Assembly (NCBI GenBank): GCA_947473045.1
Contig: CANJCO010000053.1
Coordinates: 1 to 33,001, forward strand
Direction of reading: 5' to 3'
Origin: Myxococcales bacterium
GTDB lineage: Bacteria; Myxococcota_A; Polyangia; Polyangiales; Polyangiaceae
DNA length: 33,001 nucleotides
Position numbers and translations under genes: made by a program. Below are positions 32,737-33,001 of this stretch, piece after piece. The notes under the pieces are model-generated. The model did no database searches. It was not told where the DNA came from and was given only the letters and a program-made list of their open reading frames with translations. Within the stretch, counting starts at the first letter, position 1. Each line of letters starts with the position of its first letter.

Positions 32737-33001
32737 AGCAGGCCGTTGAACAGCGGCCTGCCAGCCGTTCAGCTCGGGGAGGCACGCACCTCCCCGCAAC
32801 GAAAAAGCGCGGTTTTTCGGGGGCCCCACCCGACGCGATCCGCTTTGCGAACCTCTAGCAGGCCGTTGAAGAACGGCCTGCTAGCCTTTCATCTCGGGGA
32901 GGTATGCACCTCCCCGCCCCGAAAAACGCGGTTTTTCGGGGTCCCCACCCCACGCAATTGGCTTCGCCAATTACTATCAGGGTGTTTTTCAACACCCTGC
33001 T
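32737..33001. repeat. Tandem hairpin-rich repeat element (two ~120-bp units plus an inverted end), continuing past the window
   Basis: Two head-to-tail units start at 32737 and 32857, roughly 80 per cent alike by eye. Each unit holds the same series of hairpins: first AGCAGGCCGTT-loop-AACGGCCTGCT (11-bp stem in unit 2, 8 bp in unit 1), then CGGGGAGG / CCTCCCCG with a 6-base loop, then CGAAAAA / TTTTTCG (extended to CCCCGAAAAA in unit 2), and finally AATTGGC / GCCAATT in unit 2, degraded in unit 1. At 32978-32999 a ninth-base stem CAGGGTGTT / AACACCCTG follows; read in reverse it starts AGCAGGGTGTTGAAA, the same design as the unit start but inverted. No open reading frame is contained. It resembles a non-autonomous mobile element (MITE) or a REP/BIME-type cluster; the right boundary is not certain because the window ends there. 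Confidence 0.85.

Noticed and set aside
32737-33001. CRISPR array
   Set aside because: Repeat units are about 120 bp, hairpin-filled and contiguous, with no unique spacers of 30-40 bp and no cas genes.
1-33001. Defence system, prophage, integron or transposase gene
   Set aside because: I found no recognisable integrase, transposase, restriction, toxin-antitoxin or CRISPR-associated motif in any coherent reading frame of this window.

Overview
The window looks like a chromosomal segment of a high-GC delta-proteobacterium, most probably a myxobacterium (Myxococcota). Support is indirect: strong G/C bias at third codon positions, many short secreted lipoproteins with Ala/Asp-rich linkers, a PilZ-only protein, RNase G and RNase J side by side, a PPi-type phosphofructokinase, HEAT-repeat and propeller proteins, and very tight gene packing. 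No 16S rRNA, tRNA or other taxonomic marker is present, so the assignment is an inference.

Layout. 1-1793 (+): 3' part of an RNase E/G gene, a small Cys-rich lipoprotein and a PilZ protein, closed by a hairpin terminator. 1863-4391 (-): an ArsA/GET3-like ATPase, a Nudix/winged-helix protein with a histone-like tail, and Fe/Mn superoxide dismutase. 4482-8015 (+): RNase J translationally coupled to a CHAD-domain protein, then a polysaccharide deacetylase. 8012-10231 (-): a radical SAM protein followed by a membrane-anchored TlpA-like thioredoxin. 10368-11870 (-): a large lipoprotein of unknown function with its own terminator. 11998-16385 (+): LivK and LivH of a branched-chain amino acid ABC importer without LivM/G/F, then an MFS transporter and an AI-2E-family permease. 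16396-18170 (-): aldo/keto reductase coupled to a phytanoyl-CoA-dioxygenase-like enzyme. 18188-20741 (+): PPi-dependent phosphofructokinase and a second 2-oxoglutarate/Fe(II) oxygenase-like protein. 20751-22097 (-): lipoprotein with an HELVEAVTDP motif. 22177-25691 (+): a large exported metallopeptidase-propeller-barrel protein and a small lipoprotein. 25763-26268 (-): two very small genes, one a 50-residue basic protein. 26430-27104 (+): thymidine kinase. 27106-28413 (-): penicillin-binding transpeptidase. 28485-31356 (+): HEAT-repeat exported protein and a rhodanese. 31381-31956 (-) and 32008-32724 (+): a membrane-anchored unknown and a GT2 glycosyltransferase, divergent across a 51-bp spacer that holds an inverted repeat. 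32737-33001: a tandem, hairpin-rich repeat element running to the window edge.

Most of the content is housekeeping or envelope-related. The least explained parts are the terminal hairpin repeats, the RNase J-CHAD coupling, the three-domain outer-membrane protein, the incomplete Liv cassette beside an MFS gene, and the small basic protein. No CRISPR array, prophage, transposase or recognised defence system was seen. There is no gene-free stretch above 300 bases: the longest is the repeat-filled 32725-33001, and the next longest (19442-19637) holds nothing I can name.
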